From: Haloferacaceae archaeon PL-Br10_E2g29
Lineage (GTDB): Archaea; Halobacteriota; Halobacteria; Halobacteriales; Haloferacaceae
NCBI GenBank assembly: GCA_001563965.1
Contig: LKMS01000052.1
Location: forward strand, 1-9,613
Direction of reading: 5' to 3'
Length of the DNA: 9,613 nucleotides
This document shows positions 1 through 5,436 of the stretch, piece after piece. The notes below the pieces were generated by a model that was not told the DNA's origin, did not search any database, and worked only from the letters and a program-made list of their open reading frames with translations. Position 1 is the stretch's first letter. Each line of letters begins with the position of its first letter. The position numbers were made by a program, and so were the translations under genes.

Positions 1-207
1 GTCAAAGAGGCGATCACGGTAGGCATTCCGGTCATCGCAATGTGTGACTCGAACAACCAGGTCAGCAACGTCGACCTCGTCATCCCGACGAACAACAAGG
101 GTCGTCGCGCGCTGAGCGTTGTCTACTGGCTGCTTGCCAACGAGACGCTCGACCGCCGCAACGCGGGCACGGTCTACGCGCTCGAAGAGTTCGAAGACGC
201 GCTGTAA
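1..207 (+). CDS. rpsB: 30S ribosomal protein S2 (uS2), 3' end only
   Basis: The window opens inside this gene, so only the last 68 codons are present, ending in TAA at 205-207. The product is a small-subunit ribosomal protein that helps assemble the 30S head and platform. The visible peptide carries the conserved S2 C-terminal pattern: EAITVGIPVIAMCDSNN, then VDLVIPTNNKGRRALSVVYW, then a short acidic tail (YALEEFEDAL). In that pattern the 'IPVIAMCDSN' and 'D-x-x-IP-x-N' segments are typical of the family. The acidic tail fits a haloarchaeal version. In many haloarchaea rpsB comes just before mevalonate kinase, as here, and I rely on that synteny as supporting knowledge. The upstream part and promoter lie outside the window. 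Confidence 0.95.
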   Translation, partial: VKEAITVGIPVIAMCDSNNQVSNVDLVIPTNNKGRRALSVVYWLLANETLDRRNAGTVYALEEFEDAL

Positions 208-221
208 GCCGCCGACACTCG

Positions 222-226
222 TTTTT
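222..226 (+). terminator. T5 tract after rpsB
   Basis: A run of five T residues lies 15 bases after the rpsB stop. Archaeal RNA polymerase often terminates at short T tracts without a hairpin, so this may end the ribosomal-protein transcript. This is the only such tract before the mvk promoter. Inferred from position and composition only. Confidence 0.4.
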
Positions 227-359
227 GTCGACGCGGTTGATGTCACCGAGAGTCTGTTCTCCACGTCGGCAGCAGTTGGTCGCGCCATCGACGACGCTCT
301 CGGGTGCCGTTGTGCCGTGTCGCTTGTTGTGTAACCCAGTGACTCAGTAGCAGAAAATC

Positions 360-381
360 GATCCGCACCACCGTGCGGATC
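360..381. repeat. Perfect 9-bp inverted repeat with 4-nt loop
   Basis: The arms GATCCGCAC (360-368) and GTGCGGATC (373-381) are exact reverse complements around the loop CACC. No T run follows on the + strand, so it is not a classic intrinsic terminator. It could be an RNA hairpin in a read-through transcript from rpsB, the core of a small RNA, or a protein-binding dyad. Confidence 0.6.
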
Positions 382-439
382 ACCGCGTCCATTCCCCGTT
401 TCCCGTGTGGAGGTCAGCGTTCGTCTCTCACACCGTGAC

Positions 440-457
440 TGCCACCGGATGGTGGCA
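440..457. repeat. Perfect 7-bp inverted repeat with 4-nt loop
   Basis: The arms TGCCACC (440-446) and GGTGGCA (451-457) are exact reverse complements around GGAT. It lies about 30 bases upstream of the mvk TATA box. It could be an operator-like dyad or an RNA hairpin. It is the second perfect dyad in this gene-free stretch. Confidence 0.5.
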
Positions 458-474
458 CTCCACGTACCTAGTTA

Positions 475-484
475 CTCTATAGAG
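475..484. promoter_or_regulatory. 10-bp palindrome touching the mvk TATA/BRE
   Basis: CTCTATAGAG is a perfect palindrome that ends three bases before the TATA box, where the TFB recognition element would be. The placement suits a regulator that competes with or helps TFB, but its length allows chance occurrence in AT-rich DNA. No known regulator motif is recognised. Confidence 0.35.
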
Positions 485-486
485 AC

Positions 487-495
487 ATATAAAAA
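487..495 (+). promoter_or_regulatory. TATA box of the mvk-ipk transcript
   Basis: ATATAAAAA is a strong match to the archaeal TATA element in otherwise GC-rich DNA. With the usual spacing of about 26-27 bases from the box centre, transcription should start near 517-518. That is some 54 bases before the mvk ATG at 572 but only one or two bases before another ATG at 519. The mvk mRNA is therefore predicted to begin at the small upstream ORF. Confidence 0.6.
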
Positions 496-518
496 CCTAC
501 GCTCTAGTGGCATAGATA

Positions 519-575
519 ATGACGAACCTGATTCGGAACCTGTTTTGCGGCTGGCCACCCGAGAGGTCGGTATGA
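519..575 (+). CDS. Putative 18-codon leader ORF coupled to mvk
   Basis: The frame ATG (519) to TGA (573-575) encodes MTNLIRNLFCGWPPERSV. Its ATG lies almost exactly at the transcription start predicted from the TATA box at 487-495, so it could be read as a leaderless ORF. Its stop overlaps the mvk start as ATGA (572-575), the same coupling used later between the transporter genes here. The Shine-Dalgarno-like GAGAGGT (561-567) inside it would serve mvk. It may be a regulatory uORF whose translation feeds ribosomes to mvk, or a chance frame. No homologue is recognised and no protein function is claimed. Position is the only evidence. Confidence 0.35.
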   Translation: MTNLIRNLFCGWPPERSV

Positions 576-1588
576 CTGTCGTCAGTGCGCCGGGGAAGGT
601 CTATCTCTTTGGAGAACACGCAGTCGTCTACGGCGAACCCGCCGTGCCGTGTGCGATCGAAAAACGCGCGACCGTCACCGCCACTCCGCGTGCGGATGAC
701 CACATTCGAGTCGAAGCCCGCGACCTTTCGCTCGATGGCTTCGCCGTTGAGTACGCCGGCTCGCCGGAGGACCGGCCCGATATCGACGTCTCGGAGTCGC
801 TCATCGAGGCGGCAATGGGATACGTCGACGCCGCGGTGCGCCAGGCGCGCGACGCGGCCGACGAACCCAACGCCGGCTTCGACATCACCGTCGAGAGCGA
901 CATTCCACTCGGTGCGGGGCTGGGGTCGTCGGCCGCAGTCGTCGTTGCCGGCATCGACGCCGCCACGCGGGCGCTAGGTGAACCGCTCGATCGCCGTGAA
1001 CTCGCTGACCGGGCGTACCGCGCGGAGTACGACGTCCAAGACGGCCAAGCTTCGCGCGCCGACACGTTCTGTTCGACGATGGGCGGGGCGGTTCGCGTCG
1101 CCGGTGACGACTGCCGGACGCTTGCCACGCCGAAACTCCCGTTTGTCGTCGGCTTCGACGGCGGCGCGGGCGACACCGGTGAACTCGTAGCGGGGGTTCG
1201 GTCGCTCCGCGAACGGTACGATTTCGCCGCCGACACGGTTGCAGCGATCGGGGATATCGTCGCCGAAGGTGAGTCGTTGCTCGCGGCTGCAGACGCCGAC
1301 AGCGAGGCGAGCGACGCGCTCGTTGGCGAACTCGGCGAACTCATGAACATCAACCACGGGTTGTTGTCGGCGCTTGGGGTCTCCTCGCGGTCGCTCGATA
1401 CGATGGTCTGGGCGGCCCGTGAAGCGGGCGCGGCGGGGGCAAAACTCACCGGTGCGGGCGGCGGCGGCTGCATCGTTGCGCTCGATTCAACCGAGGAAAC
1501 GAAACGAAGTTTGCAGTATACACCGGGCTGTGAGGAGGCGTTTCGCGCCCGTCTCGCGACCGAAGGCGTCCGTGTGGAGGAGCCGTAG
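572..1588 (+). CDS. mvk: Mevalonate kinase (GHMP kinase family)
   Basis: This cytosolic enzyme phosphorylates mevalonate with ATP to 5-phosphomevalonate, an early step of the isoprenoid pathway that supplies archaeal lipid chains. The 338-residue product has the three GHMP-kinase motifs. They are an N-terminal APGKVYLFGEHAVVYG (6-21), the ATP-binding PLGAGLGSSAA (112-122), and the C-terminal KLTGAGGGGC (291-300). Asp164 in GQASRADTFCSTMGG matches the expected catalytic Asp. The length is normal for archaeal MVK. The start at 572 is chosen because conservation begins at MTVVSAPGK and GAGAGGT lies just upstream. A GTG at 407 in the same frame would add 55 unconserved residues and lies before the TATA box. 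The stop directly abuts ipk, so the two genes are surely co-transcribed. A small upstream ORF overlaps the start codon. Confidence 0.94.
   Translation: MTVVSAPGKVYLFGEHAVVYGEPAVPCAIEKRATVTATPRADDHIRVEARDLSLDGFAVEYAGSPEDRPDIDVSESLIEAAMGYVDAAVRQARDAADEPNAGFDITVESDIPLGAGLGSSAAVVVAGIDAATRALGEPLDRRELADRAYRAEYDVQDGQASRADTFCSTMGGAVRVAGDDCRTLATPKLPFVVGFDGGAGDTGELVAGVRSLRERYDFAADTVAAIGDIVAEGESLLAAADADSEASDALVGELGELMNINHGLLSALGVSSRSLDTMVWAAREAGAAGAKLTGAGGGGCIVALDSTEETKRSLQYTPGCEEAFRARLATEGVRVEEP
1576..1580 (+). promoter_or_regulatory. Shine-Dalgarno site for ipk
   Basis: GGAGG lies inside the last codons of mvk, eight bases before the ipk ATG at 1589. It supports that start and shows that ipk is translated from a leadered internal site of the mvk-ipk mRNA. 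Confidence 0.7.
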
Positions 1589-2374
1589 ATGCCTGCGGAT
1601 TCGACCGCCCAGACGCCGACCGCCACGCCAACGATTCTCAAACTCGGCGGCAGCGTTATCACGGACAAGGATTCGCCTGAGACCGTCAACGACGCGGCGC
1701 TCGACCGCGCGGTCGACGCGATTGCTGACGCGAGCGACCAGTCCGGCTCCTCGCTCGTCATCGTTCACGGTGGCGGGAGTTTCGGCCACATCCACGCCGC
1801 CGAATACGGGGTTTCGACGACCGAGGGGAGCCATGACCTGGAGGCGGTGACGACGATCCACGGGGCGATGAAACAACTCAATCGAGTTGTCGTCGATCGA
1901 CTCGGGTCGGCTGGTGTGCCCGCGGTGCCCGTTCATCCGCTGTCGGCGGCGAGCCGTGACGCCGCGGGCGAGCTTTCGTTGTCGGCGACGGCCGTTTCGG
2001 GGCTCTTGGATGAAGGGTTTGTTCCGGTTCTTCACGGCGACGTGATCGCGCACGCAGGCAAAGGCGTGTCCGTCCTGAGTGGTGACGAGGTCGTCACTAC
2101 CCTCGCGACCTCGCTCGGCGCCTCGCGGGTCGGGCTCTGCTCGACGGTTCCGGGCGTGCTCGATGACGACGACGAAGTCATTGAGACGATTCGCGACTTC
2201 GAGTCGGTTACGTCGGTGCTGGGCGCAAGCGAATCGACCGACGTCAGCGGCGGCATGGCGGGAAAAGTCCGTGAATTGCTCGCATTGGCCACGCCGGCAT
2301 GCGTGTTTGGCCCCGACGACGTCAGCGATTTTCTTGCCGGTGGCGAGCCGGGAACGCGGATCGAGCGTCGGTAG
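1589..2374 (+). CDS. ipk: Isopentenyl phosphate kinase (amino acid kinase family)
   Basis: This enzyme phosphorylates isopentenyl phosphate to isopentenyl diphosphate, the last step of the archaeal form of the mevalonate route. In that route phosphomevalonate is decarboxylated before the second phosphorylation. The 261-residue product shows amino-acid-kinase motifs. These are ILKLGGSVITDK (16-27) with the nucleotide-binding Lys, VIVHGGGSFGH (58-67) ending in the His typical of IPK rather than of acetylglutamate or uridylate kinases, VPVLHGDVI (145-153), LSGDEVV (163-169), and TDVSGGMAGKV (217-227) near the C terminus. A variable N-terminal tail of about 14 residues precedes the first strand. 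The ATG follows the mvk stop without a gap and has a GGAGG site eight bases upstream. Co-expression with mvk places both kinases in one pathway unit. Confidence 0.93.
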   Translation: MPADSTAQTPTATPTILKLGGSVITDKDSPETVNDAALDRAVDAIADASDQSGSSLVIVHGGGSFGHIHAAEYGVSTTEGSHDLEAVTTIHGAMKQLNRVVVDRLGSAGVPAVPVHPLSAASRDAAGELSLSATAVSGLLDEGFVPVLHGDVIAHAGKGVSVLSGDEVVTTLATSLGASRVGLCSTVPGVLDDDDEVIETIRDFESVTSVLGASESTDVSGGMAGKVRELLALATPACVFGPDDVSDFLAGGEPGTRIERR

Positions 2375-2394
2375 CAATCGGCGCGAGCCCAAAC

Positions 2395-2402
2395 GCTTAT
2401 TC
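2395..2402 (+). promoter_or_regulatory. Probable TATA box of the mrp gene
   Basis: GCTTATTC in the 50-base gap after ipk resembles haloarchaeal TATA elements. It is centred about 26 bases before the ATG at 2425, which predicts transcription starting at or next to the start codon (a leaderless mRNA). No Shine-Dalgarno sequence precedes that ATG, which agrees. Confidence 0.5.
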
Positions 2403-2424
2403 GCCGGACAGGCCGAGTACGGCT

Positions 2425-3474
2425 ATGGACGAGGAACGTGTTTTTGCGCGCCTGTCGGCGGTGAGCGATCCCGACCTCGGCGGCGACATCGTCTCGCTGG
2501 GGCTCGTCAATGCGGTCGATGTGGACGGCAACGAGATCCGAATCTCGCTGGCACTCGGTGCGCCGTACTCGTCGACCGAGTCACAGATCGCCACCGCTGT
2601 TCGAGAGGCCTTCGCCGATGACGACGTCGAGGTGTCGCTCACGGCGGCAATGCCCACGGCGCTACGCACGGACAACGAGGTGCTGCCGAACATCCAGAAC
2701 ATTATCGCCGTCGCCTCCGGCAAGGGTGGCGTCGGCAAATCGACCGTGTCGGTGAACCTTGCGGCGGGATTGGCCGCCCGCGGCGCCCGGGTTGGCCTCT
2801 TTGATGCGGATATTTACGGCCCGAACGTTCCCCGGATGGTCAACAGCGACGAGGGCCCGCAGGCGACCGAGGACAAAACGTTGATTCCGCCCGAACGCTA
2901 CGGGGTGAAACTCATGAGCATGGACTTTCTGGTCGGCGCTGACGACCCGGTGATCTGGCGTGGGCCGATGGTTCACAAGGTGCTGACGCAACTCGTCGAA
3001 GACGTCGAGTGGGGCTCGCTCGATTACCTCGTTGTCGACCTGCCGCCGGGCACCGGCGACACCCAACTCACCGTGTTGCAGACGCTGCCGCTGACCGGCG
3101 CGGTCGTCGTCACGACGCCCCAGGCGGTTGCCATCGACGACGCACGAAAGGGACTGCGGATGTTCGGCGAGCACGAAACGCCCGTGTTGGGAATCACCGA
3201 AAACATGTCGAGTTTCCGGTGTCCCGACTGTGGCGGCACACACGACATCTTCGGCGCGGGCGGCGGCGAGCAGTTCGCTGCCGACGAGAACCTGCCGTTC
3301 CTTGGGGCGATTCCGCTTGATCCGGCGGTTCGCGCCGGTGGCGACGACGGCAAGCCAATCGTGTTGAGCGGCGGTGAGACGGGCAAAGCGTTCGAACTAC
3401 TGGCCGAACGGGTTGCGGACAACATCGGTGTGCTTCGGCGACGGCAGGCGAGCGCGCACGCGGCCAGTCAGTAG
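2425..3474 (+). CDS. mrp: Mrp/ApbC-type Fe-S cluster carrier ATPase
   Basis: This is a soluble P-loop ATPase of the Mrp/Nbp35/ApbC family. Such proteins bind Fe-S clusters and pass them to client apoproteins. The 349 residues hold an N-terminal MIP18/DUF59 domain (about 1-80, with the DPDLGGDIVSLGLV signature at 15-28). A ParA-like ATPase domain follows, with deviant Walker A GKGGVGKST (99-107), FDADIYGPNVPRM (126-138) and VVDLPPGTGDTQ (203-214). The cluster-bridging pair Cys266-x-x-Cys269 (CPDC) is present. All the key residues of a working carrier are there. The start at 2425 is the first residue of the DUF59 domain. An ATG at 2299 in the same frame lies inside ipk and adds an unconserved basic stretch. 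The gene follows ipk on the same strand but has its own apparent promoter. Confidence 0.93.
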   Translation: MDEERVFARLSAVSDPDLGGDIVSLGLVNAVDVDGNEIRISLALGAPYSSTESQIATAVREAFADDDVEVSLTAAMPTALRTDNEVLPNIQNIIAVASGKGGVGKSTVSVNLAAGLAARGARVGLFDADIYGPNVPRMVNSDEGPQATEDKTLIPPERYGVKLMSMDFLVGADDPVIWRGPMVHKVLTQLVEDVEWGSLDYLVVDLPPGTGDTQLTVLQTLPLTGAVVVTTPQAVAIDDARKGLRMFGEHETPVLGITENMSSFRCPDCGGTHDIFGAGGGEQFAADENLPFLGAIPLDPAVRAGGDDGKPIVLSGGETGKAFELLAERVADNIGVLRRRQASAHAASQ

Positions 3475-3500
3475 CGTGTAACGGGTGTTGCCTGTCGTCA

Positions 3501-3504
3501 TTTT
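3501..3504 (+). terminator. T-rich tract after mrp
   Basis: TTTT lies 26 bases after the mrp stop, in a gap before a minus-strand tRNA, and is a plausible archaeal T-tract terminator. The tract is short, so this is weak evidence. Confidence 0.3.
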
Positions 3505-3558
3505 GATTCGCAGCGATCAGCCCGTGTCGTCGTCGCCAGGGCTCTCAATTAGGTGGAT

Positions 3559-3562
3559 AAAA
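3559..3562 (-). terminator. T-rich tract after the tRNA (minus strand)
   Basis: Read on the minus strand, the tRNA 3' end is followed by GTG and then TTTTATCC, a short T tract starting four bases past the discriminator base. It probably ends the tRNA transcript. Confidence 0.4.
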
Positions 3563-3565
3563 CAC

Positions 3566-3639
3566 AGCTAGGACAGGGATTTGAACCCTGGAAGTCTCGA
3601 TTACAAGTCGAGTGCATGAACCCCCCATGCTCTCCTAGC
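3566..3639 (-). tRNA. tRNA-Thr (anticodon UGU), unusual D-arm
   Basis: Read on the minus strand this folds as a cloverleaf of 73 bases plus the discriminator. The acceptor GCTAGGA/TCCTAGC pairs perfectly. The anticodon stem CTCGA/TCGAG carries loop CTTGTAA, with anticodon TGT at plus positions 3603-3605. The variable loop is ACTTC and the T-arm is CAGGG-TTCAAAT-CCCTG. The discriminator is T, which I recall as usual for archaeal tRNA-Thr. No CCA is encoded and there is no intron. The D-arm is odd: the stem GCAT/ATGC pairs, but the 9-base loop GGGGGGTTC lacks the usual A14 and A21, and position 8 is G rather than the nearly universal T. The gene lies 17 bases after the GNAT gene on the same strand, with no convincing promoter of its own, so it may be processed from a shared transcript. 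Confidence 0.85.
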
Positions 3640-3656
3640 CCGTCGCCATCGGATTG

Positions 3657-4157
3657 TTACTCGTTCGCCTTTGAGTGTGTATCGTTTTCGATCGACTTCG
3701 TCAACTCGATTCGGTGGGGCGTATAGCCCTGGCGGCGATAGAATCGCCGCGCGGCTGCGTTTTCGGCGAGCACCTCCAACGAGAGTGTGTCGGCCCCGCG
3801 GTCGACGAGATCGGTTTCGGCCGCCGCGAGCAGGTCGCTGCCAACTCCGCTGTTGCGGGCCGCAGGTCGCACAAACAGATCGACGATGGTGCCAACCCGT
3901 TCGGTTTGGGTGTATGTGCCCCTGTGGATGGTAAACATGACGAAGCCGACGATGTCGTCGTTGCCTGCTGTCGTGGAACCACCGCGGGCAACGATAAGTT
4001 CACTCATGACAACGTGTCTCGCGATGGTGTCGGCAATGGCTTCGCGGTTTTCATCGACCGCAAGCCGCGAGCCATGGGTTCGCTGGTCGGTCGCGAGCGC
4101 GACCCAGCAGTCGACAACCGCGTCGACGTCCTCGATGGTTGCGTGTGTGAGTTCCAT
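3657..4157 (-). CDS. GNAT-family N-acetyltransferase
   Basis: The 166-residue cytosolic protein has the GNAT fold that moves an acetyl group from acetyl-CoA to an amine. The central strand and motif A, VGTIVDLFVRPAARNSGVGS (88-107), end in the R-x-x-G-x-G/S pyrophosphate-binding loop (RNSGVGS). Motif B follows as LSLEVLAENAAARRFYRRQGY (126-145), with the N-x-x-A-x-x-FY-x-x-x-GY pattern typical of RimI-like enzymes. The N-terminal part (LTHATIEDVDAVVDCWVAL) is the usual variable substrate-binding end. The acceptor substrate cannot be predicted. The ATG at 4157 is supported by a TATA-like box about 30 bases upstream. The gene diverges from livH and is followed by the tRNA on its own strand. Confidence 0.85.
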   Translation of the reverse strand: MELTHATIEDVDAVVDCWVALATDQRTHGSRLAVDENREAIADTIARHVVMSELIVARGGSTTAGNDDIVGFVMFTIHRGTYTQTERVGTIVDLFVRPAARNSGVGSDLLAAAETDLVDRGADTLSLEVLAENAAARRFYRRQGYTPHRIELTKSIENDTHSKANE

Positions 4158-4186
4158 TCGCCTATCCGTTGTCGACGTGCCCAGCG

Positions 4187-4190
4187 TATA
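4187..4190 (-). promoter_or_regulatory. TATA-like element of the GNAT gene
   Basis: On the minus strand AGCTATACGC places TATA about 30 bases before the GNAT ATG (4157). This predicts a transcript starting within a few bases of the start codon. No Shine-Dalgarno site is seen, which agrees with leaderless initiation. Confidence 0.45.
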
Positions 4191-4262
4191 GCTCTGTGTC
4201 CTGTCATCACTCGGGACGCTTCGCGGATCGGTACCGCCCGCGGAGAATCGCAGAGCAGCAGG

Positions 4263-4270
4263 TTATTTAT
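4263..4270 (+). promoter_or_regulatory. TATA box of the liv operon
   Basis: TTATTTAT in otherwise GC-rich DNA is a good haloarchaeal TATA match. Its centre near 4267 predicts transcription starting around 4293-4294, leaving a leader of about a dozen bases before the livH ATG at 4306. Confidence 0.55.
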
Positions 4271-4284
4271 TCACCACCGACAGA

Positions 4285-4305
4285 GAACGCGTGTGAACAG
4301 CGTTC
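4285..4305. promoter_or_regulatory. Dyad abutting the livH start codon (candidate operator)
   Basis: GAACGC (4285-4290) and GCGTTC (4300-4305) are exact reverse complements separated by nine bases. The dyad centre at 4295 falls on the predicted transcription start, and the right arm touches the ATG. A half-site spacing of about 15 bases fits a dimeric DNA-binding protein. Such a protein would block initiation of the transporter operon. The regulator is not identified. Confidence 0.4.
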
Positions 4306-5436
4306 ATGGGTCTCACTAATTCAATTGAACTCCGCGAGCTGTGGGAGACACGGCGCTCAGTCGTGTTGCTCGGGCTTTTTGCACTCGTTTTGTGTGTCGA
4401 TCTGCTCGCACGGTTGGCCGGTGTCGAAGTCGGACTCACCGACAGCTACTCGTTCGGCGGCGCGTTGTCGCTGACGCGTTTCGGTGGCCTGCTCTGGAAC
4501 GGCATTGTTATCGGGCTCATCATCGGGCTGGCGGGCATCGGGCTCTCGATGACCTACAGCATCTTGAGTTTTGCTAACTTTTCGCACGGTGACCTGCTGA
4601 CCACCGGCGCGTTCGGCGGCTGGGCGGCGACCTACATCGTCGCTGCGGTGGGAACGATCGAACTCGGCAGCCTGCTGGTGGTCCGCGCCGCTGGCAGCGT
4701 CTCGCCGGCTGATATCGGGGCGAACATCGTCCAAACCCCGTTTGCGATTCTCGTCGGCATTGTCGTCGCCGCTGCAGTCACGATCGCAGTCGCGCTGGTG
4801 ATCGACCGGCTGGTCTACAAACCGATGCGCGATCGCGGCGGAATTGCGCTGTTGATCGCCTCAATCGGTGTCGCGCTGGCGCTCCGGTACATCATCCAGT
4901 TCATCTTTGGGTCGCGAAACCGCGGTGTCACCGATACGACCGGCGTCCGTGTCGAACTCGTCGGCATCTCGGTCAATCTCCACCAACTCACCTTGGTCGT
5001 GGCTGCAATCGTGCTCATGATCGCGATGCATCTGATGCTTCAGCGGACAAAACTCGGCAAGGCGATGCGCGCGATGGCCGACAACAAGGATCTCGCACTG
5101 GTCACCGGCATTCCGACCGAACGGGTTGTCCGGGCGACGTGGGTGATCGGCGGCGGCCTCGCGGGCGTCGCGGGCTACTTTGTTGTGCTCGACCGCGGTG
5201 TTATTGGGTTCAATCTCGGCTGGTTCCTTCTGTTGTTGATTTTCGCGGCCGTGATTCTGGGTGGCATTGGCTCGATTTACGGCGCAATCGCCGGCGGCCT
5301 CGTCATCGGTATTACCTACAACGTCGTGTTGATCTGGATTCCCTCCGATTTCAACGAGGCTGCGGCGTTCGCGTTGATGATTCTTGTGTTGTTGTACCGC
5401 CCTGACGGGATTTTCAAAGGGGTGACGACCGCATGA
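4306..5436 (+). CDS. livH: Branched-chain amino acid-type ABC permease, LivH-like
   Basis: This is one of the two channel subunits of a HAAT/Liv-family importer in the cytoplasmic membrane. The 376-residue protein is mostly hydrophobic. Likely membrane segments lie near residues 19-38, 62-88, 103-117, 146-166, 179-200, 226-245, 277-295, 304-345 and 352-364. The segment GIGLSMTYSILSFANFSHGD (77-95) is a strong LivH hallmark. The cytosolic loop LGKAMRAMADNKDLALVTGIP (250-270) matches the helix that contacts the ATPases. It is longer than a typical bacterial LivH (about 300) because of an N-terminal helix and an inserted stretch around 115-145. The ATG follows a TATA box and a dyad. Its stop overlaps the livM start as ATGA, so the two are translationally coupled. 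Confidence 0.9.
   Translation: MGLTNSIELRELWETRRSVVLLGLFALVLCVDLLARLAGVEVGLTDSYSFGGALSLTRFGGLLWNGIVIGLIIGLAGIGLSMTYSILSFANFSHGDLLTTGAFGGWAATYIVAAVGTIELGSLLVVRAAGSVSPADIGANIVQTPFAILVGIVVAAAVTIAVALVIDRLVYKPMRDRGGIALLIASIGVALALRYIIQFIFGSRNRGVTDTTGVRVELVGISVNLHQLTLVVAAIVLMIAMHLMLQRTKLGKAMRAMADNKDLALVTGIPTERVVRATWVIGGGLAGVAGYFVVLDRGVIGFNLGWFLLLLIFAAVILGGIGSIYGAIAGGLVIGITYNVVLIWIPSDFNEAAAFALMILVLLYRPDGIFKGVTTA

Larger units (their letters stand above)
208..518. other. Long non-coding leader region between rpsB and mvk
   Basis: About 310 bases have no recognisable gene on either strand. The frames open here have no family-like protein pattern. The stretch holds the T5 tract after rpsB, two perfect hairpin-forming inverted repeats (360-381 and 440-457), a 10-bp palindrome (475-484) and a strong AT-rich TATA box (487-495). 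The sequence after about 470 is notably more AT-rich than its surroundings, as expected for a haloarchaeal promoter. An unannotated small RNA in the 330-470 part is possible but unproven. Confidence 0.6.

Noticed and set aside
119..334. Small plus-strand frame overlapping the end of rpsB (71 codons)
   Set aside because: Its first part is the out-of-frame reading of rpsB and the rest is non-coding DNA with no start signal or recognisable pattern.
407..571. In-frame extension of mvk from a GTG at 407 (55 extra residues)
   Set aside because: It lies upstream of the TATA box at 487-495, shows no family conservation, and includes the AT-rich promoter. The conserved kinase begins at the ATG at 572.
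628..1761. Long minus-strand open frame opposite mvk (377 codons)
   Set aside because: It is a Ser/Ala/Thr/Arg-rich translation of the antisense of a clear kinase gene, with no motif. Long antisense frames are expected in GC-rich haloarchaeal DNA.
1487..2392. Minus-strand open frame opposite ipk (301 codons)
   Set aside because: It is Arg-rich and without domain pattern, and it sits fully antisense to ipk and the 3' end of mvk.
2299..2424. In-frame extension of mrp from an ATG at 2299
   Set aside because: It runs inside ipk in another frame, gives a basic Arg-rich peptide unlike the acidic proteome, and spans the probable promoter at 2395-2402.
3675..4319. Plus-strand open frame opposite the GNAT gene (214 codons)
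   Set aside because: The minus strand encodes a clear GNAT protein with motifs A and B; the plus frame has no family features and runs through the divergent promoter region.
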